Shown: one piece after another, positions 10,317-18,635 of the stretch
How positions within the stretch are numbered: the first letter of the stretch is position 1
Layout: each line of letters begins with the position of its first letter
Origin: Eremothecium cymbalariae DBVPG#7215
Taxonomy: Eukaryota > Ascomycota > Saccharomycetes > Saccharomycetales > Saccharomycetaceae
Assembly: GCF_000235365.1 (NCBI RefSeq)
Contig: NC_016450.1
Coordinates: forward strand, 1,537,922-1,601,921
Direction: 5' to 3'
Length of the DNA stretch: 64,000 nt
Program-made: the position numbers and the translations under genes
Notes under the pieces: model-generated
Databases searched by the model: none
What the model saw: the letters and a program-made list of their open reading frames with translations, nothing else
What the model was told of the DNA's origin: nothing

Positions 10317-11882
10317 TTATTTCTTTGTAGTCAACTCAAATAATAACTTTTCGTAGATTGCGTCAACCTGTTCAGCAGTTAAGCCTTTGGTTTCAGGGAT
10401 CATGCAATAGAAAAATATCGTGGACGTCATTAAACAACCCGCAAATAGATATCCAAATTTAAATCCTATTGCAGCGATAACCGATGGAGTACATATGGCT
10501 ATCACGAAGTTTACAATCCAGTTTACTGATGTGCATATTGCCATGGATATTGATTTTGTTCTGGTTGGAAACAATTCTGCAATGACCACAAAGGAAATCG
10601 GACCGGAGGTACATGCAAAGAACATGATAAAAGCACAGGTAAAAGCTACCATTATAGATCCAGTATTCACTCTTATTGAATCATCGTCTAAGAAGTGTGT
10701 TCCTATGCATGCGTATGTTAACATTGAAATGAACATGCCAACTGAACCAAGAATTAAACAGCACCTACGTCCCAATTTCTCAACAATATAGACACCACTA
10801 AAAGTTGATATAAAGTTAACACTGGATAGAATGATTGCTGTAACGTAGGAATCACCGACTCCAACTGAATCGAATAAAGTAGTACTATAGTACAAGAAAT
10901 AATTAATACCAGACAATTGCTGAAAAGCCATAATCATGACGCCTATGAAAAGTCTTAATCCAAGCCTAGGTTTCCCAAACAAAAATTCCCAAGAACCATG
11001 ACAACCTCTGCTTTCTTCTCTAATCATTGAAGAAGCTAAGAAAGATATTTGGTCTATAACGAACGGGTGATCTTTCGGTAACGAGTTCATGATGGCAAAG
11101 GATTCTTGAGCCTTCTCAATATTGCCCTTGGAAACATAAAATTGTGTCGATTCTGGCATTAAACTCAATCCCAAAAGCACGAAAACTGTCCATAAGATAC
11201 CCAAATTAATTGGAATTTGCCAGCTGACGTTTGATAATGAGTCTTCAACGAGTTCCTTACACGCAAAATTAACTAAATTACCAATTAATATCCCCAACGT
11301 TATCATTAATTGGTATAACACCACCATTGAACCACGGATTTGTATTGGTGCAGATTCAGAAATAAACATTGGAACCAAAACAGTAGTCGTACCTACAGCA
11401 AAGCCGGTGACTATTCTTCCAATGAAAAACTGGTACCAGTTGGCATTGCTCAAGATTTGGATTAATAACCCCGCGATGTAAAATATTAGAGCAACAAATA
11501 TCCCGAATCTGCGTCCCTTAATATCTCCTAATTTAGCCAAAGTTAAGCCACCCAAAGCACAACCAATATTAAAAATAGCTATTATCGCCCCTGATAGTTT
11601 TTCAGGGAATCCTTTTAAACCAGTTTCAGGATTAATCATAGTTCCAAAATGATTCTGAAACGAACTCATATTAGCAATTCCACCTATGGTTCCAACATCC
11701 CAACCAAGTATAAACCCTCCGAATGAAGATGCCAAGCAAAGTAGCACAGGCTTGAGTAAGCGCTTCCTTCTAGATGCTAACTCTGCCGGCGAAGGGGATT
11801 CGATCGTAGAAGCCATGAATTCATATATAGCATAGCCCTCCTTATCGGAGAGCTGTGTACTTGTGGAACTTATGTTTGTCAT
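10317..11882 (-). CDS. HXT-like sugar porter of the major facilitator superfamily
   Basis: The 521-residue protein has twelve predicted membrane helices and the sugar porter signatures: GWDVGTIGG in helix 1, GDIKGRRFG in loop 2-3, PEST in the central loop, QQLSGINYF in helix 7, EKLGRR in loop 8-9 and PETKGLT after helix 12. These place it with yeast hexose transporters. It is divergent from the well-known HXT proteins: the usual QQLTGxNYFFYY is QQLSGINYFLYY and PESPRYL is PESTQFYV. It lacks the long C-terminal tail of the Snf3/Rgt2 sensors, so a transporter is more likely. Substrate is unknown. The frame is open to 11948 but the first ATG is at 11882; a second at 11816 (MASTIESPS) is possible. 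It converges on MSH2; S. cerevisiae has HAL9 at that place. Confidence 0.9.
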   Translation of the reverse strand: MTNISSTSTQLSDKEGYAIYEFMASTIESPSPAELASRRKRLLKPVLLCLASSFGGFILGWDVGTIGGIANMSSFQNHFGTMINPETGLKGFPEKLSGAIIAIFNIGCALGGLTLAKLGDIKGRRFGIFVALIFYIAGLLIQILSNANWYQFFIGRIVTGFAVGTTTVLVPMFISESAPIQIRGSMVVLYQLMITLGILIGNLVNFACKELVEDSLSNVSWQIPINLGILWTVFVLLGLSLMPESTQFYVSKGNIEKAQESFAIMNSLPKDHPFVIDQISFLASSMIREESRGCHGSWEFLFGKPRLGLRLFIGVMIMAFQQLSGINYFLYYSTTLFDSVGVGDSYVTAIILSSVNFISTFSGVYIVEKLGRRCCLILGSVGMFISMLTYACIGTHFLDDDSIRVNTGSIMVAFTCAFIMFFACTSGPISFVVIAELFPTRTKSISMAICTSVNWIVNFVIAICTPSVIAAIGFKFGYLFAGCLMTSTIFFYCMIPETKGLTAEQVDAIYEKLLFELTTKK

Positions 11883-12248
11883 GAAGAGCAAGCAGGTATT
11901 ATTCAGTTCATAATATATTTTTGTACATAAATATCTACCGAAAAACAACTGTGAAACTGCTTTTATATATATCTGCGAAGAATGATTAATTACCCTAATA
12001 AATCCTAAAATACAATAATGCTACATAATACAGATACACAACATTATGGTCCATAGAGTACTGTTTTGAAGCTCAATTCATTGCATACTCAAAATACCTA
12101 TATTAAACCGCCGTTAACATTCAACTATCATGTTAGTTCATTTCTTTGTGGTCATATTGTTACCAGTGTCAGCGTATGTATACACATTTCGTCTGACATT
12201 AGATTTCCTTTAACGTCCAATTAATAGTCTGCACCAAAAAACAAAAAA
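11883..12248. promoter_or_regulatory. Promoter side of the sugar porter gene
   Basis: This stretch of 366 bases lies between the sugar porter and the tRNA gene. A TATATATAAAA word on the minus strand at about 11961-11972 is some 85 bp before the transporter ATG. I see no other gene. Confidence 0.5.
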
Positions 12249-12321
12249 TGGACGAGACCGGAATCGAACCGATGACCTCTCCCATGCTAAGGGAGCGCGC
12301 TACCAACTACGCCACACGCCC
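12249..12321 (-). tRNA. tRNA-Ala (anticodon AGC)
   Basis: Read on the minus strand, 73 bases fold as a cloverleaf starting GGGCGTGTGGCGTAG, with anticodon loop TTAGCAT and T-arm GGTTCGATTCC. The G3:T70 pair, the identity signal for alanyl-tRNA synthetase, is present. A-box (GGCGTAGTTGGT) and B-box are intact, the discriminator base is A, no CCA is encoded and there is no intron. It closely resembles the S. cerevisiae Ala-AGC genes; A34 would be read as inosine. A T-run follows on the minus strand (12241-12248, seen as A-run), the Pol III terminator. Confidence 0.97.
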
Positions 12322-12991
12322 AGTAACCAATACGAGGTTGTTTTAACTAAAGTATCCATATATGGAATAGTGAGCGTGTTGTGCCGTAAAATCTGTCGTA
12401 AAATCAAAAGAGAAGCTAGTAGACAGCGATAACCAAGCTAAGAAGCAGCGTATCAGAGCTGTCAGACGAATATGAGAAGGCTGGATACTATGGTGACGTC
12501 AACCAGGAGCCAGCATGCAGGTTAGGTGTCAACTAGTATCCTGTGCCAGCCAGCATGCTACAGGTTGCTTGCTGAGAGAAGAGCTCAGTTAAGACAGCAG
12601 AAACTGTAAGGAGACCCAAACTAGCTAGATTAGATTAGATACTAGGTCCAGCTGGATCCCCTGAGGGTAATTGACCAGGTTAGAGACTGTAGGACGGTAA
12701 ATGATCATCAACCTAAGTATTAGCGGCACGTGACGAGATACTCCAGTCAGCACGTGACCTCAACTAGTGGCCTCGACATGCGAAACAGTACGGTGTATTA
12801 TTATGAAGCAACGTAAACCCTCTTCCCTTCGGCCAGTGCTGCTAATACATTCCCTTATTACGTTATCTCTCCTGTCCAATAGGCTAGCTAACAGTAATAT
12901 TAATAATCAGGGTAAGATGAGGTCATCCAAACTCCCGGATGCAATTGAAATGGAAATTCAAGTTTCCGAAAATATTTGCAGTGCCGCAAAG

Positions 12992-12999
12992 TATAAATA
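12992..12999 (+). promoter_or_regulatory. TATA box of SOD2
   Basis: TATAAATA is a consensus TATA box 79 bp before the preferred SOD2 start at 13071, the usual yeast spacing. It argues against translation starting further upstream. Confidence 0.6.
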
Positions 13000-13016
13000 C
13001 CCCCCCCCCCCCCCCC
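13000..13016 (+). repeat. Poly-C run of 17 between TATA box and SOD2 start
   Basis: Seventeen C in a row directly follow the TATA box. Such a run is unusual in an AT-rich yeast promoter and its length may vary between strains or be miscounted by sequencing. Confidence 0.9.
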
Positions 13017-13070
13017 TCACGACTTCTGTTCCGGTGTATGGGAGGAGTATCAAGTAGGATTTATTCGAGG

Positions 13071-13766
13071 ATGTACGCCACTACAATTGGATTGCGTCAA
13101 GCAGGGCTTGGTGGATTGAGATCAATGTCCGGGAATGCATTGTTTAGGAGATGCAAGGTTACTTTACCGGACTTGGATTGGGATTATGGGGCATTAGAAC
13201 CACACATTTCCGGTAAGATCAATGAGTTGCACTATACAAAACACCACCAAACATACGCAACTGGGCTAAATACTGCTGTGGATCAGTTTAATGAGCTCTC
13301 TGTGAAGCTTGAATCTGATCCATCTGTAGCGAAACAACTAGCTGCGCTGCAGCAGAATATTAAGTTTCATGGAGGTGGGTACCAGAACCATTGTTTATTC
13401 TGGAAGAACTTGGCTCCATCATCCCAAGGAGGTGGGGAGCCACCTAGCGGCGCTTTAGCGAAACAAATCGAGAGTCAATTCGGATCTTTAGATAATCTAA
13501 TCAGTTTGACGAATTCTAAATTGGCTGGTATCCAGGGCTCTGGCTGGGCGTTTTTGGTCAAGAACAAAGAAATTGGTGGCCAATTAGAGGTGGTACAGAC
13601 TGCAAACCAGGATACCGTCTCGGGTCCACTTGTACCATTGTTGGCCATCGACGCTTGGGAGCACGCATATTACTTGCAATACCAGAACCGGAAAGTAGAC
13701 TACTTTAAGGCCATCTGGAACGTTATCAACTGGAAAGAGGCTGCCAGAAGATTTGACGCTGCTTGA
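13071..13766 (+). CDS. SOD2: Mitochondrial manganese superoxide dismutase
   Basis: The 231-residue protein converts superoxide to oxygen and hydrogen peroxide in the mitochondrial matrix. The first 26 residues (MYATTIGLRQ...ALFRR) are Arg-rich, without acids, as for a matrix presequence. Metal ligands are all present: His54 in LHYTKHH, His107 in QNHCLFW, Asp194 and His198 in DAWEHAYYLQY; the proton-relay Tyr is 62, and Gln180 in ANQD marks the manganese type. The homologous S. cerevisiae protein has 233 residues. I chose the ATG at 13071 because it gives a family-like start; an in-frame ATG at 13038 would add 11 residues (MGGVSSRIYSR), and the frame is open back to 12939, but that would run through the TATA box. 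Upstream CCAAT and CACGTG words may link it to respiration control. Confidence 0.96.
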   Translation: MYATTIGLRQAGLGGLRSMSGNALFRRCKVTLPDLDWDYGALEPHISGKINELHYTKHHQTYATGLNTAVDQFNELSVKLESDPSVAKQLAALQQNIKFHGGGYQNHCLFWKNLAPSSQGGGEPPSGALAKQIESQFGSLDNLISLTNSKLAGIQGSGWAFLVKNKEIGGQLEVVQTANQDTVSGPLVPLLAIDAWEHAYYLQYQNRKVDYFKAIWNVINWKEAARRFDAA

Positions 13767-14137
13767 ATGAGGTAACAAGTTGTACGCTTTTATCCCGGTC
13801 GGATATCCGTAGCTGGGTAGTAGTAGGTACGAAGGTTTTTTGGGCTACGATTCGGACGCCTACGTTTTACGTATCTTTACATGGAGGCAGAGTTAGAGAA
13901 TTTTAGTACTTAAAATGTACTACGTTCGACCCTGTATAGTATACAATATTTATCAGACATCTTGAGTGGCTTGGCCTGTATGTACCACACATGTCCAGCA
14001 GGTTCATCTCTGTTCGACTTCAAATCTAGTACGCCGTAGGAACGTCAAAAATTTTTCAGCACGATAGCTTACATAGCGGGGAACCTCATCCTTATACTAT
14101 ATATAATATTCAGCAAGAATACGATCCCGATCTAACA
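13767..14137. other. SOD2-RMT2 intergenic region, nothing recognised
   Basis: This 371-base stretch holds the SOD2 3' end and RMT2 promoter. There is a TATATATAA-like word about 40 bp before RMT2. I see no gene, repeat or RNA. Confidence 0.5.
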
Positions 14138-15394
14138 ATGTCGTTATTACATCATCTGGTGACACTTCCAATTCGCCCCATAACTACAGATGCATACATT
14201 CCTGAGCTAATTCGCCTCTTAAAGTCAGGAATCCCTGCAACTTATACTCTCGAACAAGTTGCTGCCTATGAAAAGGGCGATAGAGATGGCCCCAATAATT
14301 TAGATTCGAACACTACCCCATTACACATATTATGCAAGTCTTTACCCTCTGCAGGAGAGTTAGGTGATACAGAAAAGACGGTTGTATTGATGATCATGGA
14401 TAAGCTCTTCGAATTCGGAGCAGGGTGGAACTTTTTGGATTACGAGGGGAAGCATATTGGAGACCTCCTTTTAGAAAAGGGCTACGGTGCGGGCGATATA
14501 CTGTACGATAGAGTTATAGAGGCAGGTGTCAGTGCTGAGCTACTTCTCCGCAAGATTAATGGTGGTGACATCGAGTTTATTGAAGAGGAGGGCGTAGTTG
14601 GTGACGATACCAACTGCCAACAGGCCTCTGCTCCACAACACAGCGACTCTTCGATGACTACCGAAAACGATGAAAACGAGGAACCCACTTATATCGAGGC
14701 AGAGCACGGTGACAATGATGCCACAGCAGCAGACCAAGTTACGTATTTGAAAACAGAGCTCGAATACACTGAGGACTCACTAGTCACTAAGCAAAACCGT
14801 GATGGTGTTATGATGGCCTGGGAATCAGAAATCATGAAGATCGCTGCTGCCTCTCTTGTGGTCAACCGAGACCCCAACCAAGAATGCAACATTCTTAATA
14901 TCGGGTTCGGGATGGGCATTATCGATTCCTTCATTCAAAGTCATAAACCAACTCGCCACTATATCTGCGAGGCTCATCCAGACGTCCTTGCAAAGATGAA
15001 ACGTGACGGATGGTATGAAAAGCCAGGCGTTGTAATTCTCGAAGGCCGTTGGCAAGACTGTTTAAACCGCCTCCTCGATAGTGGCTCCATCTTCTTTAAT
15101 GGCATTTACTATGACACCTTTAGCGAACATTACCAAGATATGCTCGAACTATACGACCTCATAGTAGGTCTCATTCAGCCGGAAGGCATCTTTTCGTTCT
15201 TCAACGGTCTAGGAGCCGATAGACCTATCTGCTACGACGTCTACAAACGCATAGTAGAACTCGACCTGGCAAATTACGGCCTCAAATGTGGCTACTCAAC
15301 AATCCCACTGTCTAACATACCTTCATGGAAGAACGTCAAACGTCCGTACTTCAACTGCAATTATTACTACCATCCTCAGATCTGCTTCCAGTAA
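14138..15394 (+). CDS. RMT2: Protein arginine N5-methyltransferase Rmt2
   Basis: The 418-residue protein is the fungal type IV arginine methyltransferase, which methylates the delta nitrogen of an arginine in ribosomal protein L12. The N-terminal third (about 20-150) has ankyrin-like helical pairs (TTPLHILCKSLPS, FEFGAGWNFLDYEGKHIGDLLLEKGY). A Rossmann methyltransferase fold follows: the SAM-binding loop ILNIGFGMGIIDSFIQ near residues 252-267, an acidic second strand HYICEAHPDV, and the family-specific FNGIYYDTFSEHYQDM. An acidic linker of about 40 residues (around 160-200) separates the halves. S. cerevisiae Rmt2 has 412 residues. From its middle onward, codon use leans to C-ending codons more than in nearby genes, without any sign of transfer. 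Confidence 0.95.
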   Translation: MSLLHHLVTLPIRPITTDAYIPELIRLLKSGIPATYTLEQVAAYEKGDRDGPNNLDSNTTPLHILCKSLPSAGELGDTEKTVVLMIMDKLFEFGAGWNFLDYEGKHIGDLLLEKGYGAGDILYDRVIEAGVSAELLLRKINGGDIEFIEEEGVVGDDTNCQQASAPQHSDSSMTTENDENEEPTYIEAEHGDNDATAADQVTYLKTELEYTEDSLVTKQNRDGVMMAWESEIMKIAAASLVVNRDPNQECNILNIGFGMGIIDSFIQSHKPTRHYICEAHPDVLAKMKRDGWYEKPGVVILEGRWQDCLNRLLDSGSIFFNGIYYDTFSEHYQDMLELYDLIVGLIQPEGIFSFFNGLGADRPICYDVYKRIVELDLANYGLKCGYSTIPLSNIPSWKNVKRPYFNCNYYYHPQICFQ

Positions 15395-15855
15395 CTCCAC
15401 TATTATCTAACTACCGTATATTGGATTGAGATTTACTTCTTCTGCAGAAGGATATGTTATTACTCATCGGTTTTTATGTACCTAAGTTAATATCTCCAAC
15501 AGTCCAACCCCATCGCACACCATGCTCGAGGGTAATTATCTAAAGTGCATAAAAATATTGAACAAGAATGTACGAGATCTATATATCGTTCTATAAGAGC
15601 TATCGTGGCACGGAAGACACTATTCGAAAACTATGGATTATGTATATGTAATATATATATATATGTATCCTGGAAGAATTGTGCTTGCGATTTCCTGCGA
15701 CAATCGAAATAAGAAATAAAACAGATCACGTGATATATCACGTGATCTGTTTATTCTGTTTTGCTCTCTAATATCCCTATCCCTACACTACATAAAAAGA
15801 GGATCACTAACAGCTTTGCAAGACCAATGTACCACTCCAAAGGCATTTGATAATC
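15395..15855. promoter_or_regulatory. RMT2-Vo subunit f intergenic region
   Basis: This stretch of 461 bases contains a short AT dinucleotide run near 15648-15668 and a 34-bp perfect palindrome at 15719-15752. No gene is seen. Confidence 0.55.
15719..15752. repeat. 34-bp perfect palindrome with two CACGTG cores
   Basis: The left half AAACAGATCACGTGATA is followed directly by its exact reverse complement, with no spacer. Each half carries TCACGTGA, a Cbf1/CDEI-type or bHLH E-box site, with cores at 15727-15732 and 15739-15744, 12 bp apart. It lies about 105 bp upstream of the next gene and 325 bp after RMT2. Confidence 0.95.
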
Positions 15856-16257
15856 ATGAAGCCTGTCGTCTCAGTACGTATTTCTAGAGCCCACATAATT
15901 AGAATGCATCGAATGTGTTAGATACTAACAAAAGCTTCTCTCAGTCTGGAAAGGCCTGGTTTTGCACAATATTATCAGCTTTTGGTGTCGTGATCTTATC
16001 CGTAATCGGGCACTTATTCAATGCTGGCCATGAGGCATTTGTCGGCTCCATTCACGACCCAGAAGATGGACCTGCGTATGTATATGTCATTGTAAAATAA
16101 TGCATAACCTTTCTAACATGTTCCAAGTTACTAACATTCCATTCTCAGTGTTGCGCACTCAGTCTTCATGGCTGCTGCTGTATACTTAGTGTTTTTCGTT
16201 TTCTGTGGAGCACAGATATACTTCAGCAAGAAGAGTTCCTCAATCGAATTACGCTGA
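15856..16257 (+). CDS. V-ATPase Vo subunit f (YPR170W-B type), two introns
   Basis: Joined exons 15856-15873, 15945-16075 and 16149-16257 give an 85-residue protein. It corresponds to S. cerevisiae YPR170W-B, the small subunit f seen in structures of the vacuolar ATPase membrane sector. Two hydrophobic helices are visible (WFCTILSAFGVVILSVIGHLF and AAAVYLVFFVFCGAQIYF) with the conserved loop FVGSIHDPEDGPAVAHS between, and the end is SSSIELR. Exon 1 encodes only MKPVVS. Intron 1 has donor GTACGT and branch point TACTAAC (15923-15929); intron 2 has GTATGT and TACTAAC (16129-16135); both end in CAG. An unspliced reading stops soon after exon 2. The next gene is BSP1, as in S. cerevisiae YPR171W. 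Confidence 0.93.
15874..15944 (+). other. Intron 1 of the Vo subunit f gene
   Basis: A 71-base intron with donor GTACGT, branch point TACTAAC and acceptor CTCAG. It falls in phase 0 after the sixth codon. Confidence 0.88.
16076..16148 (+). other. Intron 2 of the Vo subunit f gene
   Basis: A 73-base intron with donor GTATGT, branch point TACTAAC and acceptor CTCAG. It splits an alanine codon (GC/T) inside the conserved PEDGPAVAH stretch. Confidence 0.92.
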
Positions 16258-16325
16258 AGATAGCGATTGTATTGTAGAGTAGCATAAATATAGTCCTCAA
16301 ATAAAAGAACATGAATAACGTGTTG

Positions 16326-16374
16326 GTTGACTCAACGGTTTGAGCCGAGTTCAAACCTCTTTTGGCATTACCCG
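16326..16374. promoter_or_regulatory. Gcn4-like palindrome, small hairpin and Reb1-like site before BSP1
   Basis: Three short words cluster between the Vo subunit f gene and BSP1: the 11-bp palindrome GTTGACTCAAC (16326-16336) containing TGACTCA, the Gcn4 core; a 7-bp stem GGTTTGA/TCAAACC (16337-16357); and TTACCCG (16368-16374), the core bound by Reb1. Function is inferred from the words only. Confidence 0.4.
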
Positions 16375-16523
16375 CATCGGGGCGTAGTTAATGATTAATG
16401 CTTGTTTTGGTTTTTACCTTGTAAGATGATGAAGGTATCGATCTAACTGATAAAAGCGTACACATTTGTTGTTCATATAGGCATAGAGATTCTAAGAAGA
16501 TCAGTGGGTAGGTGTATTATTAT

Positions 16524-18635
16524 ATGATGCCCTCAGGTAGGAATGGATTTTCAAGGACGGAAGATCCAGAGCTGGATCTGTATTTATCTCGTGTTGAGCA
16601 GTTAGATCAGGAACGGATGAATTCCCGAAACCTGGGGATTCATGGCAGTAGACAAGATTATGATATCGGGTTATCACCAAGCAAATACACGTTGGATGAT
16701 AGGAATAAAGCGCAGTTATTATTGGATGGGTTATATGATAGCAAGCAGTATGATTATTATTTGGATGCGGATCGGGTATCCGATCTAGCGTATGAGTCTG
16801 CTTATAATTACGAGAAAACGTTTTCACCAAAGCGAAGCAGTAGAACTAACTATCGTTCGCCCAAACATCTTAGTCCTAGTAGATCGCCAGGTTATCGTGA
16901 TTCTGCTTTTGGTTCCCTCAAAGTAGATGACAGGTATGGCGATAGGCATGGAGGGAAATATGTGGTCTCGGAGGCAGACTACGAATTGCTACTAAAGTTA
17001 AAACGCGGACAATATTTTGATTTGCATCCGACAGATATGTCTCTCAGACCAAGACATATGGATTGTTCGCCTGAGCATGGAAGTAGCGGATATGGTGTTG
17101 ATGGTGCAAGCATGGCTGGTAATACTTCTTATTTTGGAGAAGTGAAATTATCTTCACCATCATCTTTGTATAGGGATGAAGGGACTCTACCGGTTAGGCC
17201 CTATTCTAATTTCAGAAGTTTTCCCAATGGGAATGATAATGCAGAGTATGATGTACTTACTACTGGGGGATATATGTCATCAATGGAGACTGAATTAGAT
17301 AATATTTCGATTCCATCATTGATTCCGCCCACAACTGCTGCCACTATCGGGTCTTTGGACATTGCTTATTCGCAGAAAAATCAGTCTTCCCAACAGCAAC
17401 ATCCAGAAGTTAAAGTCTCCCCTTCGGATGCCTCCAAAATTAACCCTGAGGATCCCAGTCCTAAGCTGTTAACTGGAAACGAGTCTACCACAGCCGAGGA
17501 ATATATTGTATCACTACCTACAACCTCTGCTACAAATCCTCCATCTCTCTCTGACAAAAAAGTGGAAGACACTGTTAGTTCACCTGAACCGGACAACATC
17601 AAACCAAACACTTTGAAGACGAACGACTTTGCAAATGGGAACACAAATGATCTGAAGGGTTCGTCTCATGTATCCTATTTAGAATCCTTGGAAAGGAGTA
17701 AAGTCACTAAAGTGAGTTCACAATGGAACACAGCAGAGACTCTAGCTCCTCCATGGAACAAAAATGAAGGCGCACTTTCTTCTGCACTGAGGAAAAATGG
17801 TTCACCCACCAAGTTACGTACAAACACCATTAGTAATAATTTGAAGCCTTTCAGAACCGATCCTGAGGACGTTGTTTCATCTCTACTCAAGAAGGCTTCA
17901 CCATCACCAAGAATGAGTCCTGTGAAATTTGTTTCCAGGTCGCCTTTGAAAGGTAGAGAAGTTACCGAGACACTAATTACATCGGCAATGAAGACCACTG
18001 GCACACCAACTAATCAGTCTCGTAGCGCAGCCACTCACATCACAATCAAACCAAAAAAACGGGAGCCGCGGCAGCTAGTTGAGCCCGAGGAGGCACCTGA
18101 TCTATCAGACACTTTAAGAAAGATACAGCTGAATAAGGTTGATGTGGACAGGAGGAGATCTCCGAATAAGCAGGTAGCTGACGATTTGCAGATCCCAAAA
18201 TTAAGGTCTGCGCCAAAAGAGGATTCTAAACCACCACAAGAGCCAATCAGTATCCCAGAGCTAAAGCCAGTGAAAAGGGAACCAAAAAGGGAGGCATCTC
18301 TTCCGGAGGCACTTCACGCTATTAACCAGCTGAAACAGGCCCCTGAACTCTCACGTAGTCCAAGCCCCGTCCCGGAAGCTCTAAGCAAAATAACAAAACT
18401 AAGCCCACCTAAACCAGAACTAAAGGCAGAACCCCCGGTCCCAGAAGCATTGTTACGAAGATCGAAACTAAGCAGACCCCCGATATCTCTGAAAAGAAAA
18501 GTTTCCCCCCCAGAAGCATTATTAAAAGCCTCTAACCTACAAAAAGCTGCTCCGTCTCCGGAAAAGAAGGAATCTATCCCAGAAGCCCTATTACAGGTGT
18601 CAAAACTAAATAAGGCACCATCTCGAACAAAATGA
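16524..18635 (+). CDS. BSP1: Bsp1-like cortical actin patch adaptor
   Basis: The 703-residue protein sits where YPR171W (BSP1) sits in S. cerevisiae, after YPR170W-B. Bsp1 links synaptojanins and other partners to cortical actin patches and the cytokinetic ring. The N-terminus has DPELDLYLSRVEQLDQERM, like the start of Bsp1. Most of the rest is polar, rich in Ser, Pro and Lys, with no fold visible. The C-terminal 130 residues hold five copies of a PEAL motif spaced about 20 residues apart (SLPEALHAINQLK, PVPEALSKITKL, PVPEALLRRSKL, PPEALLKASNL, SIPEALLQVSKL), likely short linear binding motifs. S. cerevisiae Bsp1 is 576 residues. The frame is open from 16512, but the first ATGs are at 16524 and 16527. 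Confidence 0.82.
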   Translation: MMPSGRNGFSRTEDPELDLYLSRVEQLDQERMNSRNLGIHGSRQDYDIGLSPSKYTLDDRNKAQLLLDGLYDSKQYDYYLDADRVSDLAYESAYNYEKTFSPKRSSRTNYRSPKHLSPSRSPGYRDSAFGSLKVDDRYGDRHGGKYVVSEADYELLLKLKRGQYFDLHPTDMSLRPRHMDCSPEHGSSGYGVDGASMAGNTSYFGEVKLSSPSSLYRDEGTLPVRPYSNFRSFPNGNDNAEYDVLTTGGYMSSMETELDNISIPSLIPPTTAATIGSLDIAYSQKNQSSQQQHPEVKVSPSDASKINPEDPSPKLLTGNESTTAEEYIVSLPTTSATNPPSLSDKKVEDTVSSPEPDNIKPNTLKTNDFANGNTNDLKGSSHVSYLESLERSKVTKVSSQWNTAETLAPPWNKNEGALSSALRKNGSPTKLRTNTISNNLKPFRTDPEDVVSSLLKKASPSPRMSPVKFVSRSPLKGREVTETLITSAMKTTGTPTNQSRSAATHITIKPKKREPRQLVEPEEAPDLSDTLRKIQLNKVDVDRRRSPNKQVADDLQIPKLRSAPKEDSKPPQEPISIPELKPVKREPKREASLPEALHAINQLKQAPELSRSPSPVPEALSKITKLSPPKPELKAEPPVPEALLRRSKLSRPPISLKRKVSPPEALLKASNLQKAAPSPEKKESIPEALLQVSKLNKAPSRTK

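Larger units (their letters stand above)
12322..13070. promoter_or_regulatory. Upstream region of SOD2
   Basis: This stretch of about 750 bases carries an 11-bp direct repeat AGCCAGCATGC at 12508-12518 and 12548-12558, two CACGTG cores at 12727-12732 and 12751-12756, a CCAAT word at 12876-12880, a TATA box at 12992 and a poly-C run at 13000. tRNA flanks often hold retroelement LTRs, but I find no convincing LTR ends here. An open frame through this region (12767-13057) has no ATG context or recognisable product and crosses the TATA box. Confidence 0.55.

Noticed and set aside
10420..10791. 123-codon open frame opposite the sugar porter gene
   Set aside because: It is the antisense shadow of conserved membrane helices; the porter frame carries all family motifs.
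12322..12700. Possible retrotransposon LTR remnant beside tRNA-Ala
   Set aside because: Direct repeats are only 11 bp, and no TGTTG...CAACA ends or target-site duplication could be found.
12963..12971. TTTCCGAAA, the core of yeast centromere element CDEIII, with CACGTG cores (CDEI-like) about 200 bp upstream
   Set aside because: The sequence between is not the very AT-rich CDEII, the bases around the core do not match the extended CDEIII consensus, and the CDEI-like cores are in the wrong orientation.
12939..13070. N-terminal extension of SOD2 through the poly-C run (Pro-rich)
   Set aside because: It runs through a consensus TATA box and gives an N-terminus unlike any mitochondrial SOD; the ATG at 13071 fits the family.
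16343..16358. GAGTTCAAACCTC, a B-box-like word suggesting a tRNA gene
   Set aside because: No A box at the right distance, and the flanks do not fold into a cloverleaf.
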